64,000 bases of DNA from Pseudoscleropodium purum. Lineage: Eukaryota; Streptophyta; Bryopsida; Hypnales; Brachytheciaceae. Positions 28,005 through 39,070 of the stretch are shown here, piece after piece; the stretch's first letter is position 1; every line of letters begins with the position of its first letter. Under the pieces are notes generated by a model, which was given only the letters and a program-made list of their open reading frames with translations, had not been told where the DNA came from and did no database searches. The stretch is taken from contig OZ017804.1 in assembly GCA_963969395.1 (NCBI GenBank), forward strand, positions 12,586,001 through 12,650,000. Reading direction: 5' to 3'. The translations under genes and the position numbers were made by a program.

Positions 28005-28917
28005 GTGAGTGCAGCTGACCAAGTAAGCTGAACTTTTTTTTAAAGTTTTTAGGGGAAAAAATCATACATCTTTAATTCTTATAAATTGTGATAAACCTAA
28101 ACAAGGTTATATAATATACACATTACCAAGGATTATATTTTTTTGTATCTTTCTACCCAACTGCAATGTTGTAAAATATATTTTATTTTTAAATGGATGA
28201 AATCACCAGAATTTATCCATAATGATTCAAATTAGGATGATCTCCAACACATTTGGATGATTGAGTGTACATAACATTTGGATGAATAACTAATGTTTCA
28301 CAATACTTATGAAACATAAATAGTTTCATCACTCCAATCAAAATTGCAATTCACACTACCTAGAAAAATTGAAAATAAATCATTGGATTTTCTCTAAGCA
28401 AATCCAAGTATTGTCCAATAATCAATCATCGTTACTACTGAAGTGGATTTAGAAAGAATACATCAATTCAGGTCAACCCTAATGCTGTAAAGCACATTGC
28501 TAAGGTCCATTGCCTAAACTCTATCATTTTTAATTTTAACTTGGATCTTAAATTTTCATGGATTGCAAGTAACTTCATAATATCAATGCAGACAAATAAA
28601 TCCTAAGGCTTACAATAAAAAACAAATTGTTGAATTAGCAAGCCAGCTACACATTTTAAAAATCTACGTCGACAAGCTCAAGGGAGAACAGCAAGTTCTT
28701 CTTGCTATGTTTGGTATTTTACTTTGAGTCTCCAAGTTCAGAACTATACCAGTAACTAGTTGTATACATGTGCCTAACCTCAGGGTTTGAGGACAGCCAT
28801 TTCTTTGGGAAAGATACAACTCCTCTAATGTCCTCACCAGACAAAAATGCAGATCACACAAATTCTAAGGAATAATCAATCTTGCATCAGCTGCTACTCA
28901 ATCCACTTAACTTACAC

Positions 28918-31900
28918 TTAAAGTTCTCCGAAGCTGTTATACATAATGGAGGAAAGCAAATGACAGAAACATCCATCAGTAGCAACCTGCAATTCTGAAA
29001 GACTAAAATCCGACCCGTGACCATTTGCACAACTCTGGATTTCGTCCGACATGACATCTGCAAATTGAATCACCATTTCTACCAGCCTTGGACCATACAA
29101 GTTCGATAGAGTGTCTACGAAATTGGTGTTATTACTCACAAGTGAAATGTCCTGCACATACATCGATGTAAGAGGTGCCTTCGTGTGCTCCTCCATAACT
29201 CTGCCTTCCTTGAAAGTGCTCCAAGTGCAATTGCCAGGGTTGGTTTGAAGCACAACAGCCCTCTCAAGCGCATGTAAGTGGTCTTGGGAAATAGCATCAC
29301 CCGTGAGTGACATCCACTTTTCACACACAGCAGTTGCGTTTCCCAAAGACTCCGATTCAAGGTTTGGAACAGTCAGGTCTTCAATTGAGTGTATCCATTG
29401 CGTGTAGATTTTGCTCCCTTCAACCCCAAAGTTTACACCTGTTGGATCCCCGATGCTCTTGTCTACGCTAACTTCAGCTGCCAAAATGATGTGGAGCGGA
29501 AAATTGCACTCTTTCAATGGGAAGGAGAAAAGGAAAAGCTGTGAGTCATCTTGGGATGGGAGACAGGAAGCCATACTTTTAACGAAGCCAAGCAAGGTTG
29601 TTGCAAACAAAGTTGGTCGACGTAAGTGAAAGCCGCCGGGTAGATTCTTCTTCACATGTACGTTAATAATGACAAAGCATCTCCCCATGTAGATTTCCTG
29701 CAACTGTACAGATTCCATATACACTGCATCGTCTGGGACACCCATGTCCCGAGTTGCAATACTTTGCATCAGGTTGCATGCGGATGTCAGCATTTGCATC
29801 TTGTTCAGCCTTCGTTGCTCAGCTGCTTGAAGCTCCTTCACCCCCTCTTGCAACCGAATCTCCAGAGCTTCGTTGATGGACTTAAGGATCTTGCTCCTGT
29901 GGTTCTCATTCGCGTTTTGAGAGCCAGGTTCCAGAAGAGAGATGCGAAGGCAATGCTCAAAAGACACTGCTGAAGATGTCGACGGTTGTGTGATGAGTAT
30001 CATCTCGTCATGCCCAACCCTTGCTAGATCATCCACGACCACCTGCACTAAGTAGAACATGAATAAAAATTGAAGTCAACTTTATAAAAGATATCGTGGC
30101 TGTGACTACTGGAAAAATATTGTACAACATAAAGGTTAAGACTGAATTTAAAGATCTTCTTACTGAATTTGAACAGCCTTACCTATTCGCAGACTAAGGA
30201 AGAAGTACAAAAACCAGCTGGTGAAGAACAACACTACTGGTGGTAACAACACCACAAAAACATGAAGTCCCAAAGTGCACTGGTAAACATGACTTCAATA
30301 CCTAAGATGGAGGAAAGCATTAGGGACCTTATCCCGTCCCCTATTCGGACCCCCATTACCATCAGTAACTCATCCATTCATACACTCGATTGGCCCTCAA
30401 TTAACAAGCGGTGTAACATGACCTGGCAATTTGTCTATGGTCACTGATCTTTGAATGAAAATGGGCTTGTTTACTGTCAGATAAAGAGGTTTACGACTTC
30501 CCACTCTGAAAGCGCATAAGAAATTCAAACATGGTAATAAAAATTTGATCCCAACAGATTCAACTCGTGTACTCAAAGATCTTTCCACAGTTCTATAGAT
30601 CTCCCCAAAATCACAGTTCAATAAATGCTCAAAGTGACGCAAGGAGTGTACTCTACCTTACCTGATGAATTCCTGTCCATGAATTAATATGATGAAGGGA
30701 ATCCGCGAAGAAGGTCACGACTTTCCGATCCATCCCTCCTAAGCTAACGACCAACACTGGCACATCATGTGCCGATTCCGCAGTCATCACTGAGAGAGGG
30801 GATTCTTCGAGTGAGACTTCCATGATCATTTTAGTTTGAGAGCAGCACTTCAGTCTACCATCACTTGTACCGAACACAACTGTATACGACAAACCGAGTG
30901 TACTCGGCACATATGCCACGCAGGTAATTAAACATGGGTCGAGTTCCACAGGGAGCTCAACTCTTGCAAGAGTCGGAGAGTAGCAACCGACTTGATTGCC
31001 GGATGGGAGTGAGAAACTTTGAAAATCCACGCTCCTGCGAACAATTGAACATAAATTTTTTGAAATCAGCTCCTCCGCCCATCTGCTATTCAAGGGAGAA
31101 TCAGGGTATCCAAGACTCAATGATCCTCTAAAATCTACTTGCTTTGATGCACTTCTCCTAATATGTTGAGTTCAACATTGAAAGCAAACTTCCTGCCATC
31201 ATGGTTCTAAAGTTGCGGTCTTAGAATGCATGCCACATGGTTCTAAACTTGCTAAATCTAACACGTGGTTCTGACGACGCAGTTTGGGGGCAACGGCCAT
31301 GTTGACATGACTAGCCCACACATTATTTAGTGGTCTATTTGTCTTTGGTGCTACAATGGAAAAGGTGCAAGCCCAACACTACTTATAGATGCAAAAATAG
31401 AGAAACTTACTTTCAAAATCTCACAGGAGCTCATCACTGACCATAGTTCAAGGAAACAGGTCATCAAAGGCAGATAACGGACTAGTGTTACAATCTCTTA
31501 CCGAGATCCAAATATAGCTAAAAAATGGAGTAAGAGTAAATCAATGGCCTCGGTCCAAAATTAGAGAGCAGATTCATACACCACGAGTCTCTCTAAGACA
31601 CTTCAACTCCATGTCTTCCAAGCTCTATAAGCTTCCAAGGCTTATTTATTCCAAGAGAGGGAATAAAAATATACGAATCCCTCAGATCCTTCAGGAAGTA
31701 GACATTGGATCGCCAATGAAATTCAGATAGACTTAAACCTCTGTAATTGTACTGTTTTAGGAAGAACATTTCCGTGATAATATGAAATTGTGACAATACA
31801 TATTAATAAGCGACATTACAGGGGGGAAATGTAAAACTCACGTCTTAAACCTCAACTCTAAAACCCTTAGACCTAAAATCTCAATCTTTCTCCCAATTAA

Positions 31901-32858
31901 TTACTACCATATTATCACGTTTGTTGTGGGTTTAATGGTGCAAACCCAAAGTGAGTTTTGAACTGAGAACATTTTGCTCCCAAAATTCAGATGCTAACAG
32001 AGAGATGCTAACGCAACTAGCGAGGTTTGAGCGAACACAGACTCACTCTCTCGCTTCTATGTGTCTTCCAAGTTCTATGGGCTTCCGCCACTTTCCAAGG
32101 TCACCGAATTTATTTAATCCAAGGATCGAAAATTGAAATAAATTTGAATTCCTTAGATCCTTAAAAAAGACGACATCAAATTCACATACACTCGTCCTGA
32201 TTCCCTGATAATATGGAGGTGTAAGAACATGGATATCTGACATTACAGAGACAAGAGAAAAATGCAGCTGAGACCAGAGGCCTACAGACAAAGTGAGCAA
32301 CCTTACTAACTCAGAAGACGAACCATCGCCCTTAGCAACGCACAAAACTTGATTTCCAGCAACAAACACTCGCTGAAACACCCCCTCCAGCATCTCCCCC
32401 TTCCACTTCGGAAACCCTAAACCCTCCAACGCAACATAATCCACCCTCTCCTCCTGCCGCTCGGACGCCACCACCACCTTGCTCCGATACCAAGCGACCA
32501 CCGTCGGTCCATCAGCTAACCAACACTCCAGGCATCCCTCATCGCCATCTCCTTCAATCATCCCCGTCACTTCATACGTCGAATTCGCAATGTCCAATTC
32601 ACCGATTGTCAATCTCTCCCTGGTCGCAACTACAAGAAACGTGGACTTCAAGCCCGTCTTACGACATCCGACATTATTTAAAGCGGCAATGTGCTCTTCC
32701 TCTGCAAGAGGGAGGATTAGGGATCCCCCGTCGTCCAGGGGGATGTATGAGTCAACGGTTTTGTCGTAGCGAGCTGTGCGAAGGGTAAGGGATGGCGGGT
32801 TGCGAAGCTCCGTTGGGAGAGTCACCATGCCGCGATGGACAAAGGCTTGGACGCCCAT
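28918..32858 (-). CDS. putative Fanconi-core-like protein (FANCB/FAAP100-like), at least three exons
   Basis: Exons seen: the first from the ATG at 32858 down to about 32307; the second about 31034-30662, ending in CAG|GTAAGG; the last 30042-28918, after a TAG/CAG acceptor and ending TAA. The junction between the first two exons does not resolve in phase, so a small exon or another donor is missing. The product is roughly 680 residues. The N-terminal and middle exons are beta-rich with propeller-like motifs (YTVVFGTSDGRLKCC, VPVLVVSLGGMDRKVVTFF). The last exon opens with VVVDDLARVGHDEMILI, resembling the FG-GAP-like step in FANCB. A coiled coil (EIRLQEGVKELQAAEQRRL) and a helical C-terminus follow. 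This order resembles FANCB or FAAP100 of the Fanconi anaemia core complex (interstrand crosslink repair, FANCD2 ubiquitination). Structure is fairly sure; identity is an inference from architecture only. Confidence 0.45.
31590..32215. repeat. diverged tandem duplication in the first intron of the minus-strand gene
   Basis: About 31590-31790 and 32045-32215 read alike on both DNA and minus-strand translation; for example FLKDLRDSYIF resembles FKDLRNSNLF, and LIELGRH is shared with PIELGRH. The second copy abuts the end of the first coding exon. The copies differ by many substitutions and indels, so the duplication is old. It probably lies in an intron, but it could hide the missing exon of this gene. 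Confidence 0.55.
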
Positions 32859-33331
32859 TGTAGAGGGAGATTGATCATTCCAGCGACAAAATGTTACCAA
32901 AATTGCAAAACAGGATCATAATGCATGCTGCCGAAACGAGCACGTCTGATTCTAAACGAGCAGGAGAGAAGCAGTTCCAGGGTTTGCAAATCGAGCAAAA
33001 TCAAAGCATTGTTTCACTGGGAAAACTTCGCGACGACAATCTCGAAGCGCTCTCTTGTTACACCGTCTACACGTCGTTCCGTCTGAATAAGAGCATGTTT
33101 TCTATTATTAAATTGCTTAATTTTGAGTATTTTGTTGGAGGTCAAAAGGTCAAAAGAGAATTCTTGTTTCACTTTCTGGATATTATATGAATAAACTATG
33201 AATTTTTTAAGTTGTATCCAAAAAAATCTTAGGTTTTCATGAATAGATGCAAAGCATTTTAGACAAAAATTTGACGAGGTTCATTTTAGGGGATTATAAC
33301 CAAGTATAGTTTCCTTACATAAATCTAATAA
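32859..33331. other. short intergenic stretch 5' of the minus-strand gene
   Basis: This should contain the promoter of the minus-strand gene. I see no clear TATA box or initiator. Sequence becomes AT-rich toward the CACTA element that begins at 33332. Confidence 0.4.
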
Positions 33332-34189
33332 CACTAGTAGAAAATGACGCCCAAATCAACAGAAAATCAACATATTTTTATTGATTTGGGTATTGCAATG
33401 ATTGTTTTCACATTTTTTTGTTAATGGTGACATTTCTTTTTGTCAATTTAGGCAGTTAGTGACAAAATCGACAGATTTTGGTTGAACATTTTTTGAACCT
33501 TCTAGAATCTTTTGGAATCTCTTAGAATCTCTTGAAAACTTCATTGTACAATGTAGTTGTTTTTTTAAATTCAATATTCACAATTGATGTTCATTAAAGT
33601 TTATAAACTTTGGAGGTCATTTGCGCATAATAAATGAATATTTTTCAAAAAACATTCAACTAAAAAAAGTAGTGGAATTAAACCAATTCTCATCTCCAAC
33701 AATCTGTTTGAGATTTCAAATCTCCAATCAAATGTTATAGACAAAATTCAAAGAAGTGTTGAAAATTATTTTTTGATAAATGCAGAAGACTTTGGAGGCC
33801 ATTTTGGTATAGTAAAGGATTTTTCAGAAAAACCTTTAAACTAAGAGAAGTTGTAAATTCAAGAAAACTTTCATCTCTAATAATATATTTGAAGTTTTTA
33901 TCCTCTAATCAAAATTTATGGATAAAATTTAGAGAAGATGTTAAAAAATGTCAAAAATAATGATTTCCCAATCTCTCTCTAAACTTTGTTCAAAACTTTT
34001 GAGTAAAATCTTCAAATCTCATACAGAATTTTGGAGATGAAAGCTTGTTTGGTTTACCAAATTTTTTTAGTTCAAAATGTTTTCAAAAAAGTTCTTCTAC
34101 TATGCCAAAACAACCTCCAAAATTTGTTGAATTTACAAAAGAATAATTTCCAAAACCTATCTCCATTTTGTTCATAACTTTTGATTCAA

Positions 34190-34751
34190 GGATTAACAGA
34201 TTCAAAGGATTATTATAATTTAAAGTTCAAAGTTCTTTAAAATTTAGTTGTAGAATTTTGAAATGTCAATTCAATCATGATTAACTTGTAATGTTGTAAT
34301 AAACATGTAGATGCAATGTTATTGTTTATTTTTCAACAATATTTAAAATTGAGTTATAAAAATAATATCAAAGTTTATTTTAAAGTAAAAATTTCACAAT
34401 TATTGATAAATTAAAAATCTTTATAATTTCCATCTCATTAATCAAAATAGAATACTTCAAAGCTTTTCATGTAAAAATAAATTTAGGAAATCAAATTGAA
34501 ATATTTACTTCTATAAATAGTGATATTTTAAGAATTTTTTGGAGATTTCCAAGTTCTCCAAAGATTAATGAAAATTACATATGATACTTTTCAATCACGT
34601 GATCAAAAGTTATAAAAGTTGTTGTGCCTCAAAGTTACTCTTTTTGCACATGTCTTGTGAAAAATTTAAAACAAAAAAATTGGAACTTTGTCTAAAATGA
34701 GCTATCCAAAATCTCTATATTGCCAAAAAATGCTATTTGGTCATTTAGAGG
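34190..34751. repeat. diverged relative of the TTAA-flanked element inside the CACTA transposon
   Basis: This shares ordered blocks with 3290-3772, including tgtaatgttgtaataaa, aatatttaaaattgagt and ttgccaaaaaatgc. It ends with tttagagg followed by TTAA at 34752-34755. The left terminus was not found, so it is a truncated or heavily diverged copy. Confidence 0.5.
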
Positions 34752-35307
34752 TTAATTTTTTAATTCCCAAGTGGTTAAGTTTTATCTTTCAAAGAATTTA
34801 TCCAAAAAAAATGTATGTCAATTCTTGAACTTGCAAGTGTTCATTATATGTTTTTTAAGCTTTATACTTAAAACTTCAAAAAATATTTCATATTCATGCT
34901 TGAAGAAAATAGTATATACAATTTTTTTTTTAATAACTAACCTTTATCATTCACTAATCAGTGTTTTCAAAATTTAGTAGACTTTCGTGGCCTTTTGCAC
35001 ATGGTAAATTACCTTTTTTTTTAAAACTTTCTACTAAGAAAAATTGGGAAATGAAGGTAACTTTCATCTCCAAAAATCCGTTTACAATTTGGAATCTTGA
35101 ATAAAACTTTATGGACAAAATTTAGAGAGGGGTTGGAATGACCATTTTTCTTTAAAACTTTTGAACACCCTCTTTGAATTTTGTCCATAACTTTTTATTA
35201 AAGACTCTAAATTGCAAACGGATTTTTGTAAATGAAAGGTACTTTCATTTACTAACTCTTTTTAGCCGAAAGTTTCCAAAAAATAAGTTAGTTTACTATG
35301 TGAAAAT

Positions 35308-35391
35308 CAGGGTTGACAGGATGTTTGGACGTCCGAGACGTCCGGGTTACGGACGCTATTTTGGGGCAGGCGTACTGATTTGTCAACCCTA
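35308..35391. mobile_element. 84-bp MITE of the CAGGGTTGAC family
   Basis: The element starts CAGGGTTGAC and ends GTCAACCCTA, with GTCCG-rich sequence between. It is flanked by the 8-bp repeat gtgaaaat at 35300-35307 and 35392-35399. Termini and motif match the large element at 46776-58453 and the 263-bp element at 61587-61849, so this is a miniature, mobilised relative. It sits inside the CACTA transposon and is therefore younger than it. Confidence 0.85.
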
Positions 35392-35494
35392 GTGAAAATG
35401 GCCCCTGAAGTCTGTTGACTTTACAAGGTAAATGCAAAAACAATAAAAAATTAATTAAATAAGAAACATGTATTCACATAAACATGTAAATACA

Positions 35495-35600
35495 TGGGTG
35501 GTTCATTGGTTAAAGACCTTGGAGTTCTATCTCCAAGATTTGAGTTCAAACCCCAATGGTAGCTCGCCTGTGTGGCGGGTGCCACGTGGCACATTGCTAT
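35495..35600 (+). repeat. tRNA-like segment, possible SINE head
   Basis: An A-box-like tggttcattggt (35499-35510) and a B-box-like gagttcaaacccc (about 35542-35553) are spaced as in tRNA genes. Between them is a stem ttggag/ctccaa resembling an anticodon arm. There is no clean acceptor stem and the downstream sequence is unrelated to a tRNA, so a tRNA-derived SINE fits better than a functional tRNA. No poly(A) tail or target duplication was confirmed. Confidence 0.4.
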
Positions 35601-35847
35601 TGGGCAATTTTATTTTTCTTCCAAAAAATGTGTAGAATTTATTTTTAAATTGTTGAAAATCAACACTTTTTAGTTGCCTAATCAATACTTTTGTGTTGAT
35701 GAACCACACAAAAGTGTTGATTTGGACGTTCAAATGAATATATTTTTGCTATGCAATGTCCATATCAATACATCCTAATTAACAAAAAAATCAACAAAAA
35801 AAATCAACATTTTTTTGTTAGTTTAGACATTGATTTTTCTACTAGTG

Positions 35848-37183
35848 TAAGGTGAATGCACCTATCTCCAAGTGTTTACAAGAATCAGCTTATATTTGTC
35901 CAAATTTGAGAAGTGCAAAAATATTTTAACCCCTAAAATATTAAATATTTATTTTTGCAAAAAATACTAAACAAAAAAATGTATAAAATGTTTGAGAATA
36001 ATAAATTATTCATAATTTACATATAAATTTGAAATTTTGTCTAATTTTGAGGAAATTTGCAAACACATAATTAAATACCATCTTTAGGACTTGTGATTTT
36101 TGTAGCATTATGATATACAATTTAAAATATCTAACCAAAACATCCTGCGAAAGTTTTTCTTTTGAAAAAAATATAGTCCAAGGACCACATAAAAATCATT
36201 TAAAAAAATTGAATGTATATGTAATTTATATATAAATTTGTGCACAGTGTGTGACATGATAAAGGTGTCTTGGGTAATAGGCACATTTAATCTAATAGAT
36301 GTTTCATGCACATCTATTTTATACCATGCCATCTCTTAGGATGGTAATAGTCGATGCCAGACAAGACTCAACATTGTGGTCAAACATTTTTATATGTGGT
36401 CAAAGACATTGCTCATAAAGAAATCCCTCTTAGTACTCTTGTAACAATATTCTCATTCCTTGTTGACATGCTCTATGTGCTAATAGATAATCTAATAAAG
36501 TTGTTGTTAAAGTGTAGTTGCTTCACACTAAAGTACCATTAGCATCCATGTTTGATAGATATTTCAAATTGAATCTTCCCTAAGCACTTCTTCTTGTCTT
36601 CCAAGGACTTACTTGTTCTAAAAGCATTTTATTCTTGCTTGTGTTACTTATGTTTCTCTACAACCTTCTAGCATTTTTTCTACATGGAATATAACAATAC
36701 TTCCTTATCCTAGGACAATACTCTAGAGTGGTTTTTAAGACCAAAGTGACACCTACACTTAAAAGATAGTCATGCAAGATCAAACTCTAAACCAAAAATA
36801 AAAATGTAGAACAACCAAAGTTTTATTGATATTGGCATACTTCATAAGTACATTTGCTTTAGTAGTCAAATAAAGATCATCTATTACATGATGACTATTG
36901 AGCCACTATTTGCTTGAAGTTTGAGCAAAGTATCTTGTTTATTGATCTTCATTCTCTTTAGTGAATTTGCAAAGAAAAGGCTCATTTTTTTTCTCCCTAG
37001 CTACTAAATCTCCTATTTGACTTCGAGGTATGACAACAATCTCAAAATCATAGAAAATCTCTTGGCCAAAATTCTTGTGAAGCTTCCGTATCAAATCCTC
37101 CCATTGGAATGGTCTAAGAGGTGGATGTTGAACACTCTCAACCAATGCAAAAAATCAATCTATTTTTCCTTCAAGGAAAGTAG
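35848..37183. other. AT-rich intergenic DNA between two CACTA elements
   Basis: No supported gene. A ttaacccctaaaa motif near 35926 matches one end of the TTAA-flanked family, but no partner end was found. A minus-strand frame near 36939-37145 looks vaguely like a retrotransposon gag fragment but is too short to call. Confidence 0.4.
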
Positions 37184-37214
37184 CACTATAAGAGAAAGGG
37201 TGTTTTAAGTGAAT

Positions 37215-37569
37215 TGTCACGGGATGTGGCGTTGGGGGCCTCTCCACATCGTAGTGTTTTAGCGTAGGTTAGTTGTTGCTAATCTACGTATGTGTGGGAC
37301 GTGCAGCCGGCACACCTCATTCATCCTACGAATGAGTTTAATCCGTTAGGGTTTTATGTGTGTGTGTGTATAGTGGTGCACACGTGCTGGACTTGACGTC
37401 TTTGTCAAGTCAAGCTTTGTGAGTGAGTTAGAGAGTGTTAGTAATTACCGTTGCTTGTAAGTGATTGTTTGTCATTAGTGAAGGCTCCGCATTCTCTCAT
37501 ACTTCTTATACTCGTTGATTCTCCCTTTGTGGAGTGCCAGCCGCTTGACTACTCTTGTGATTTGCAACA
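37215..37569 (+). repeat. 5' LTR of the gypsy element (355 bp matched)
   Basis: It begins TGTCACGGGATG and ends GATTTGCAACA. It matches 60762-61116 along its full length, with scattered substitutions. The match continues weakly for five more bases (tactc against tattc). Differences between copies show the insertion is not recent. Confidence 0.9.
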
Positions 37570-39070
37570 TACTCATTTGACAAAGACCCTCCCACGTTTC
37601 TTGCAATAGTTCTCAAATTTGACATTAAGTGATTTAAAAAAAATTGTGGGTAGTTTAGATTTTGTTATAGAGCGTGCAGAGACGGAGCCAACGCCATCGA
37701 CGGCGCTCAAATCGGACGATTTTTGGAGAAGTTGTGAAGATTGGAAGTTGTGGAGCAAGAAGTTCTGGAGTTTCTGGAGTTTCAGCAGTTTCATCCGTTT
37801 GACGATTTTTCATCCGTTTTGCGATTTTTCATCCATTGGGATAGTTTCATCCACTACGGACAGTTTTCATCCACTAGGCAGATTTCATCTGCTATGAAGT
37901 TTTCATCCATCCAATAGCGTGTTCACACTGTAAGTGGTTCGAGTTATTTTCTGAACCGGTTTCATTTTAGTCATGTTCACACTGGAGGAAGTCCAATTCC
38001 GACAGGGTTCTAGATGCGTCAGGTACCCTAAACCGTGCTGTAGTACCTAATTCCGTCAATTTTTGGAAAATTTCAGATCATCCCTGTACTAAAAACTTGG
38101 AAAATCTAACTTTTGCAATTTTTGTTATTTTCGAATTCCGTTTGTGGATTTGAGTTCGTGGGGGGATTGTAAGCCTAGTGGTGAAAAAAATTTAGTTTTC
38201 AAAACTTTGAAAAATCACATTTTTATGTGCCTTTTTAAAAAAAAAAAAAAAAAAGAAGTTTAGTGTCAAACTTTGGAGGTAGTTTGTGAGGGCAATTTTA
38301 CTCGCTTGTGAGTGAAATTTGTGCCCATAGTTTGAGTATCTCGTCATTTATCCAATTCTAGTGTTGGATTGACATTTTATCGCGTTATCACCCATTGTTT
38401 TGTTAAATAATGGGGGATTAGTGTTTGTAAACACCGTGACCGTAAGATTCCATCTCCTTCTTAGTTTTAGACATTTGGGGAACATCTTTGGTGTTTCTCT
38501 TGCTTTGCAGATATTGCGACTTGGGATTATCTACTGCAGGCGCATGCCAGTGGCTCTAATTCTTTTGTCAATTCTGCTTTTATGTTGTTAGGGGAGAGGA
38601 TCCGGTTTTGATTTCTGGATTCTTGTGCGGTACCTCCTCCGTATTGTGGGCTTGTTGCCGGTGTTTTCCGGTGGCCCCATTTCTTGTTGTCTTAGATTGT
38701 GATAGGGTACTGTAGGGGTGAAGTCAGGTTAATGGCCGACAAGACCTTTTTATGTGGGGGGTTGTGGTTGGACCTGTGGTAGTTGAAGGTGATGACCGGT
38801 GATCCACATAGCTTGGTGATTTTGCAGGTGCAGGTTGCCCGTCCATACCCTTACCTTTTAGATAGTACCCGTAGATAGTTTCCTTGGTAGTTGTTGTTTA
38901 TGGTAAGTACCAGTAGTTGGTATTACCGCTCCCCCTCACCAAACCACCCGAAAAGTGTTTCCACTGTAGACTTTAGGCCAGGGTTGGATACCGACGAGGC
39001 TTTTGAGCCTGTTTCGGCGTTGGATACCGATCGTAGGCTTTGAGTTTGGAGTGTGGGCACGTTTGGCGAC
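37570..39070 (+). other. untranslated leader of the gypsy element, with TTTCATCC tandem repeats
   Basis: About 1.5 kb between the LTR and gag shows no gene. Near 37789-37910 a TTTCATCC motif recurs seven times at an 18-20 base period (one copy reads tttcatct). A 17-base A run lies near 38231-38250. Long leaders of this kind carry packaging and dimerisation signals in LTR elements; that role here is inference. Confidence 0.6.

Larger units (their letters stand above)
33332..35847. mobile_element. non-autonomous CACTA (En/Spm-type) transposon, 2.5 kb
   Basis: Termini CACTAGTAGAAAA and TTTTTCTACTAGTG are inverted repeats starting with CACTA, bounded on both sides by TAA (33329-33331 and 35848-35850). 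This is the 3-bp duplication expected of the superfamily. Subterminal aatcaaca motifs recur near both ends. No TNP1 or TNP2 transposase is present. The interior is a patchwork of imperfect direct and inverted repeats (tttggaggtcattt, aaaatttagagagg and variants). It also contains a relative of the 2852-3772 element, an 84-bp MITE and a tRNA-like segment. Confidence 0.85.

Noticed and set aside
35495..35570. Functional tRNA gene
   Set aside because: Internal boxes are present but the acceptor stem and a convincing cloverleaf are missing.
36939..37145. Gag-like fragment on the minus strand
   Set aside because: A PLRPFQWEDLIRKLHKNF segment faintly recalls a gag helix, but it is short and isolated, and its continuation beyond the MITE is not coding.
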